From Halomonas sp. TA22 (lineage in GTDB: Bacteria; Pseudomonadota; Gammaproteobacteria; Pseudomonadales; Halomonadaceae): a stretch of 64,000 bases of DNA. Location: assembly GCF_013009075.1 (NCBI RefSeq), contig NZ_CP053108.1:1178001-1242000 (forward strand), read 5' to 3'. Numbering within the stretch: the stretch's first letter is position 1; each line of letters opens with the position of its first letter. A program made the position numbers and the translations under genes. Shown one piece after another: positions 57,809 to 64,000 of this stretch. Below the pieces are notes generated by a model. The model was given only the letters and a program-made list of their open reading frames with translations, was not told the DNA's origin and searched no databases.

Positions 57809-58936
57809 ATGTGGCTGACACGACCATTCACCGAGCGTTCGACGCTGATCTTCCTGGGCGTGCTGATCGCCGCCCTGGCGCTGATCACCGTGCTGCACGT
57901 GGCGGTGCCCCGCGGCCATCCGCTGCATGTGACGGCGTATACCGTCAACCTGTTCGGCAAGTACCTGAGCTATGCACTGCTCGCCGTGGCGGTGGACCTG
58001 GTGTGGGGCTATCTGGGAATCCTGAGCCTTGGCCATGGCGCCTTCTTCGCGCTTGGCGGTTACGCCATGGGCATGTACCTGATGCGTCAGATCGGCGACC
58101 GTGGCGTCTATGGTCATCCAGAGCTGCCGGACTTCATGGTGTTCCTCAACTGGGACAGCCTGCCCTGGTACTGGCAGGGCTTCGATATGGCCTGGTTCGC
58201 CTTTTTGATGGTGCTGCTGGCGCCGGGACTTCTGGCGCTGGTGTTCGGCTTCCTGGCGTTTCGCTCGCGTGTCACCGGTGTCTATCTATCGATCATCACC
58301 CAGGCGTTGACCTTCGCGCTGATGCTGGCGTTCTTCCGCAACGAGATGGGGTTTGGCGGCAACAACGGGTTGACCGATTTCCGCGAGATCCTTGGCTTCA
58401 GCCTGAGAAGCAGCGAGACCCGGCTGGGGCTGTTCCTGGCCACAGGGGTGGCGCTGGCGCTGGGTTACGTGCTGTGCCGGGCGATCGTGCTGAGCAAGCT
58501 TGGGCGGGTCTGCGTGGCCTCGCGGGACGCCGAGTCGCGCACGCGCTTTCTCGGCTATCGCGTCGAGCGGGTCCAGTTGTTCGTGTTCGTGGTCTCGGCG
58601 ATGCTAGCCGGCGTGGCCGGCGCCCTCTACGTGCCCCAGGTGGGTATCATCAACCCCAGCGAATTCTCGCCGATCTTCTCCATCGAGATCGTGCTGTGGG
58701 TGGCGCTGGGCGGGCGTGCCACGCTGTATGGTGCGGTGATCGGCGCGATCCTGGTCAACTACGCCAAGACGGTCTTCACCGGGGTGATGCCGGATGCCTG
58801 GCTGTTCGCGCTGGGGGCGATGTTCGTGCTGGTGACGGTATTCTTGCCCAAGGGCGTGGCTGGCCTGCTGAACTACCGTATCGGTTCGTCGCGCAAGCGC
58901 AGTGGCGAGCCCGTCAGCCGGGAGGTGAACGCATGA
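57809..58936 (+). CDS. urtC: Urea ABC transporter permease UrtC
   Basis: UrtC (375 residues) is the LivM-like membrane subunit. It shows GYLGILSLGHGAFFALGGYAMGMYLMR, VTGVYLSIITQALTFALML, FGGNNGLTDFREILGF and RDAESRTRFLGYRVERVQL. The ATG at 57809 fits the family; a longer in-frame start inside urtB is rejected. Its stop overlaps the urtD start. Confidence 0.94.
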   Translation: MWLTRPFTERSTLIFLGVLIAALALITVLHVAVPRGHPLHVTAYTVNLFGKYLSYALLAVAVDLVWGYLGILSLGHGAFFALGGYAMGMYLMRQIGDRGVYGHPELPDFMVFLNWDSLPWYWQGFDMAWFAFLMVLLAPGLLALVFGFLAFRSRVTGVYLSIITQALTFALMLAFFRNEMGFGGNNGLTDFREILGFSLRSSETRLGLFLATGVALALGYVLCRAIVLSKLGRVCVASRDAESRTRFLGYRVERVQLFVFVVSAMLAGVAGALYVPQVGIINPSEFSPIFSIEIVLWVALGGRATLYGAVIGAILVNYAKTVFTGVMPDAWLFALGAMFVLVTVFLPKGVAGLLNYRIGSSRKRSGEPVSREVNA

Positions 58937-59766
58937 GCCTGATGAAATCGCTTGGCAAACGCGATCGCGTCTTCGACTTCCTGGTGCCATCGGTATCGCC
59001 GGTGGATGTGCGCCACGGGCCGATCCTCTACATGGAGGATGTCACCGTGAGCTTCGATGGCTTCAAGGCGATCAACAATCTCAACCTGACCATCGACGAT
59101 GGCGAGTTGCGCTGCATCATCGGCCCCAATGGGGCCGGCAAGACCACCATGATGGACATCATCACAGGCAAGACCCGCCCCGACGAGGGCAAGGTGTGGT
59201 TCGGCAGCCGCCACAACCTGCTGACCATGAGCGAGCCGCAGATCGCCACGCTCGGTATCGGGCGCAAATTCCAGAAGCCCACGGTGTTCGAGGCGCTCAG
59301 TGTATTCGAGAACCTCGAGCTCGCCATGACCGCCGACAAGCGTGTTCTCCCCACCCTCACCGCGCGCATGAGCGGTGCGGTGCGCGAGCGCATCGACGAG
59401 GTGCTCGAACTCACCGGGCTTATCGAGCTGCGCCACCGTCCGGCGGGCATTCTCTCCCACGGCCAGAAGCAGTGGCTGGAGATCGGCATGCTGCTCATGC
59501 AGCGTCCACGCCTGTTGCTGGTCGACGAGCCGGTGGCCGGCATGACCGAGCAGGAGATGGAGCGCACCGCCGAGCTACTCGTCGGCCTTGCCGGCAAGCA
59601 GTCGGTGGTGGTGGTCGAACACGACATGGGCTTCGTGCGCTCGATCGCCCGCAAGGTCACGGTGCTGCACCAGGGCAGCGTGCTTGCCGAAGGCAGCATG
59701 GATCAGGTGCAAAGCGACCCCAGGGTGATCGAGGTCTACCTTGGTGAAAGCGAGGAGGCTGCTTGA
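58933..59766 (+). CDS. urtD: Urea ABC transporter ATP-binding protein UrtD
   Basis: UrtD (277 residues) is a LivG-like ATPase. Walker A is GPNGAGKTT, the signature LSHGQKQWLEIG (LSHGQ form), and Walker B LLLVDEPVAGM. IGRKFQKPTVFEALSVFENL is typical of UrtD. The start overlaps the urtC stop and has a GGGAGGTGA site. Its stop overlaps the urtE start by one base. Confidence 0.95.
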   Translation: MSLMKSLGKRDRVFDFLVPSVSPVDVRHGPILYMEDVTVSFDGFKAINNLNLTIDDGELRCIIGPNGAGKTTMMDIITGKTRPDEGKVWFGSRHNLLTMSEPQIATLGIGRKFQKPTVFEALSVFENLELAMTADKRVLPTLTARMSGAVRERIDEVLELTGLIELRHRPAGILSHGQKQWLEIGMLLMQRPRLLLVDEPVAGMTEQEMERTAELLVGLAGKQSVVVVEHDMGFVRSIARKVTVLHQGSVLAEGSMDQVQSDPRVIEVYLGESEEAA

Positions 59767-60464
59767 TGCTCAAGGTCGAAAAACTCAACCAGTTCTATGG
59801 CGAGAGCCACACCTTGTGGGATCTCGACCTCGACGTGCCCGCCGGGCAATGCACCTGCGTGATGGGGCGCAACGGCGTGGGCAAGACCACCTTGCTCAAG
59901 TGCGTGATGGGCGAGGTCGCGACTCACGATGGCAGCCTGCGCTATGCCGACGATGTCGAGCTCACCCGCAAGCGCATCGAGGAGCGCTCGCGGCTGGGTA
60001 TCGGCTACGTGCCTCAGGGCCGCCAGATCTTTCCGCTGCTCACGGTGGAGGAGAACCTGCGTACCGGGCTCGCCGCACGCAGCGACGGCAGGCGTAGCAT
60101 CCCCGAGCGTATCTACGAGCTGTTCCCGGTACTCAAGGAGATGCGCCACCGGCGCGGCGGCGATCTCTCTGGCGGCCAGCAGCAGCAGCTCGCCATCGGC
60201 CGGGCGCTGGTGATCGAGCCGCGGCTGCTGATCCTCGACGAGCCGGGCGAGGGCATCCAGCCCAATATCGTCACTTTGATCGGCGAGGTGATCCGCAAGC
60301 TGATCGACGAGGATGGCCTGACCGTGCTGCTGGTCGAGCAGAAACTGCCTTTCGCTCGCAAGTATGCCGACCGCTTCGTTATCATGGATCGCGGCCGACA
60401 GGTCGCCAAGGGACCCATCGCCGAACTCTCCGACGCGCTGATCAAACAGCACCTGACGGTATGA
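59766..60464 (+). CDS. urtE: Urea ABC transporter ATP-binding protein UrtE
   Basis: UrtE (232 residues) is a LivF-like ATPase. Walker A is GRNGVGKTT, the signature LSGGQQQQLAIGRAL, and Walker B LLILDEPGEGIQPNIV. GIGYVPQGRQIFPLLTVEENL is characteristic. It overlaps ureD by 4 nt, so the urea importer and urease are one transcription unit. Confidence 0.95.
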   Translation: MLKVEKLNQFYGESHTLWDLDLDVPAGQCTCVMGRNGVGKTTLLKCVMGEVATHDGSLRYADDVELTRKRIEERSRLGIGYVPQGRQIFPLLTVEENLRTGLAARSDGRRSIPERIYELFPVLKEMRHRRGGDLSGGQQQQLAIGRALVIEPRLLILDEPGEGIQPNIVTLIGEVIRKLIDEDGLTVLLVEQKLPFARKYADRFVIMDRGRQVAKGPIAELSDALIKQHLTV

Positions 60465-61384
60465 CGATTATTGAAAAGCTGACGCCAGCCCCGTGTGATC
60501 CATGTGAGCCGCAGCCCAACCTCTCCGGCCATCGCTTCGATGATCAGAGACGCTGGGCCGCCTCTCTCGAGCTGGGCTTCGAGGCGCGCCCTGAGCATGC
60601 CGGCACGCTGACGCGCATGGTGCGCGCGCGTCATCAGGGGCCGCTGCGCGTGCAGCGGCCCTTCTATCCGGAAGGTCGCGGCGAGGCCTGTCATGTCTAT
60701 CTGCTGCACCCCCCCGGCGGCCTGGTCAGCGGCGATGCCCTGTCGATCACCGCCCGAGTGGAGCAAGGCGCCCATGTGTTGCTCACCACGCCGGCGGCTG
60801 CCAAGCTCTACAAGGCCGATAGCCATGGCGTGGCCTGGTCGCAATACACTCAGCTCACGGTGGCGCCGGGCGGCATACTCGAATGGCTGCCCCAGGAGAC
60901 GCTCTGCTTCGACGGCTCCCAGGGTGAACAGCGCACAAGCATCGAGCTGGCTGGCGATGCCCGCTGCCTGGGCTGGGAGATCATGGCGCTTGGTCGCCCG
61001 GCCAGCGATCTGCCGTTCGCCTCGGGGCGTATCGAGCAGCGCTTCCGCCTGACTCGGGATGGCCGCCCGCTGTGGCTCGAGCGGCAAGTGCTCGAGCCCA
61101 CTCATCCGCGCTTTCAGGGGCGTTGGGGGCAGGGCGGGGCCAGCGTGCAGGCAACGCTCTGGGCGGTGGGGCTGGATGACCAGCAGGCCGCCGTGGAGGC
61201 ACTGCGCGAGGCGCTGCCCGCCACGCCCGACTGGGCGGTAACGCAGCGCCACGGGGTGCTGCTGCTGCGCTATCTTGGCGATTCGCGCAACCAGGCCTGG
61301 GACCTTTGCCAGAGTGCCTGGGAAATACTCAGGCCGCGCTTGATCGGTCGCGCCGCGCATGTGCCGCGTATCTGGTTGACCTAA
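60461..61384 (+). CDS. ureD: Urease accessory protein UreD
   Basis: UreD (307 residues) is the scaffold that brings UreF and UreG to the apo-urease for nickel insertion. The signatures are GPLRVQRPFYPEG, HPPGGLVSGD, TTPAAAKLYKA and LPQETLCFDGS. It overlaps urtE at an ATGA junction. ureA follows 36 nt later, matching the common ureDABCE order. Confidence 0.95.
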   Translation: MTIIEKLTPAPCDPCEPQPNLSGHRFDDQRRWAASLELGFEARPEHAGTLTRMVRARHQGPLRVQRPFYPEGRGEACHVYLLHPPGGLVSGDALSITARVEQGAHVLLTTPAAAKLYKADSHGVAWSQYTQLTVAPGGILEWLPQETLCFDGSQGEQRTSIELAGDARCLGWEIMALGRPASDLPFASGRIEQRFRLTRDGRPLWLERQVLEPTHPRFQGRWGQGGASVQATLWAVGLDDQQAAVEALREALPATPDWAVTQRHGVLLLRYLGDSRNQAWDLCQSAWEILRPRLIGRAAHVPRIWLT

Positions 61385-61420
61385 CCCTATTATGACACCT
61401 TCGCAGATGGAGACGCCGCG

Positions 61421-61723
61421 ATGGAACTGACCCCTCGAGACAAGGACAAGCTGCTGCTGTTCACGGCGGCACTGCTGGCCGAGCGCCGCCGTGAGCGTGG
61501 GCTCAAGCTCAACTACCCCGAGGCCGTGGCGCTGATCAGCGCCGAGATCATGGAGGGGGCTCGCGACGGCAGGAGCGTGGCCGAGCTGATGAGTGCCGGG
61601 CGCGAGATACTGACCCGCGACGATGTGATGGAGGGGGTGGCCGAGATGGTCGATGAGGTGCAGGTCGAAGCCACCTTCCCCGACGGGACCAAGCTGGTCA
61701 CCGTTCATTCACCCATCGTATGA
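61421..61723 (+). CDS. ureA: Urease gamma subunit
   Basis: UreA (100 residues) is the small structural subunit. It shows [38 protein letters not shown] and [25 protein letters not shown]. Length is normal. ureB follows 10 nt later. Confidence 0.97.
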   Translation: MELTPRDKDKLLLFTAALLAERRRERGLKLNYPEAVALISAEIMEGARDGRSVAELMSAGREILTRDDVMEGVAEMVDEVQVEATFPDGTKLVTVHSPIV

Positions 61724-61733
61724 GGAGCCCGCG

Positions 61734-62065
61734 ATGATTTCCGGCCCAATGGTTCCAGGAGAGTATCAGTTGAAGGACGGCGAGATCGAGCTCTGCACGG
61801 GGCGCGAGAGAATCAGCGTCGAGGTTGCCAATACCGGCGACCGTCCCATCCAGATCGGCTCGCACTATCACTTTGCCGAGGCCAATCCGGCACTGCGCTT
61901 CGACCGCGACAAGAGCCGCGGTTACCGCCTCGACGTTGCCGCCGGCACGGCAATTCGCTTCGAGCCTGGCCAGAGCCGCGAGGTGACCTTGATCCCCTTC
62001 GCCGGCACACGCCATATCTACGGTTTTCGCGGTGACGTCATGGGACCGCTGGACGGAGGCAAATC

Positions 62066-62069
<4 letters not shown>
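61734..62069 (+). CDS. ureB: Urease beta subunit
   Basis: UreB (111 residues) is the second small subunit. It has [47 protein letters not shown] and the end motif [12 protein letters not shown]. The ATG at 61734 has a GAGGAG site; longer in-frame starts inside ureA are rejected. It overlaps ureC by 4 nt. Confidence 0.97.
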
Positions 62070-63769
<1,700 letters not shown>

Positions 63770-63776
63770 GGCGACC

Positions 63777-64000
63777 ATGCTGAAACTGATTGAACGCCTG
63801 GGGCCCATCGAGGCGAGCCAGGCCAGTGACACCCTGACACTGCCTTTTGAGCTGCGCATTCGCGGCCGTCTCAAGGCGAAAAGCGATGCCGGCCGCGAGC
63901 TTGGCCTGTTTCTCGACCGTGGCCCGGTGTTGCGCGAGGGCGAAGGGCTACGTGCCGAGAGCGGCGAAATCGTGCAGGTGAAGGCCGCCATCGAGCCGGT
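63777..64000 (+). CDS. ureE: Urease accessory protein UreE, partial
   Basis: The first 74 codons of UreE, a nickel metallochaperone, run off the right edge. MLKLIERLGPIEA and LPFELRIRGRLKAKSDAGRELGLFLDRGPVLREGE match the family N-terminal domain. It starts 7 nt after ureC; the His-rich metal end is outside the window. Confidence 0.92.
   Translation, partial: MLKLIERLGPIEASQASDTLTLPFELRIRGRLKAKSDAGRELGLFLDRGPVLREGEGLRAESGEIVQVKAAIEP

Noticed and set aside
57811-58932. Long upstream extension of urtD through urtC
   Set aside because: UrtC is clearly encoded in the other frame, and the urtD start at 58933 has a strong ribosome site and the family N-terminus.

Overview
The window looks like a chromosomal segment of a halophilic gammaproteobacterium, most likely Halomonadaceae (Halomonas and relatives). 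This is an inference from high-GC coding DNA, acidic proteins, and a block whose gene order matches the Pseudomonas/Halomonas leuCDB-asd-fimV-truA-trpF-accD-folC-dedD-cvpA-purF-metZ layout. No rRNA, tRNA, CRISPR array, IS element or prophage was seen.

Layout. (1) 1-5333 is an accessory lasso-peptide-like RiPP locus: a truncated B2-type transglutaminase-like protein on the minus strand, an uncharacterised nucleotidyltransferase, an ABC exporter, a 57-residue precursor on the minus strand with its own promoter, and an O-antigen-ligase-family protein. The predicted core is very rich in Trp, Tyr, His and Lys, and lacks the acidic residue at position 7-9 that lasso rings need. (2) 5428-8321 holds a YbeL-like zinc-ribbon protein, an unrecognised membrane protein and a LysR regulator divergent from leuC. 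(3) 8477-25398 is the conserved housekeeping block for leucine, aspartate-semialdehyde, tryptophan, malonyl-CoA, folate, purine and methionine synthesis, with fimV and truA. (4) 25522-36976 is mixed: cytochrome b561 and YceI, a 2OG-Fe dioxygenase, a GGDEF/EAL protein, a MATE exporter, a dadA remnant, an NCS2 permease, an aromatic aminotransferase with a pterin dehydratase, and recQ.

(5) 37115-44725 is a four-gene operon in which every junction is a 4-nt ATGA overlap. It encodes a kleisin-like, a KITE-like and a giant 1633-residue MukB/MksB/JetC-like protein, followed by a group II truncated globin in the place where related systems carry the JetD/MksG nuclease. The ATPase motifs of the giant protein are strongly altered. 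(6) 44824-46498 encodes a thiamine-binding-type protein, a uroporphyrinogen-III methyltransferase and an RlpA-like lipoprotein. (7) 46510-52413 is a CitA/DcuS-type two-component system upstream of a tctC-tctB-tctA tricarboxylate transporter. (8) 52600-54405 is a large acyl-CoA dehydrogenase. (9) 54470-64000 is a nitrogen-scavenging island: two NtrC-like sites and a clear sigma-54 promoter precede urtABCDE (urea ABC transporter), which runs into ureD-ureA-ureB-ureC-ureE (urease; ureE is cut by the window end).

The two most unusual elements are the lasso-like precursor with a non-lasso core, and the SMC-like operon with a divergent ATPase and a coupled globin.
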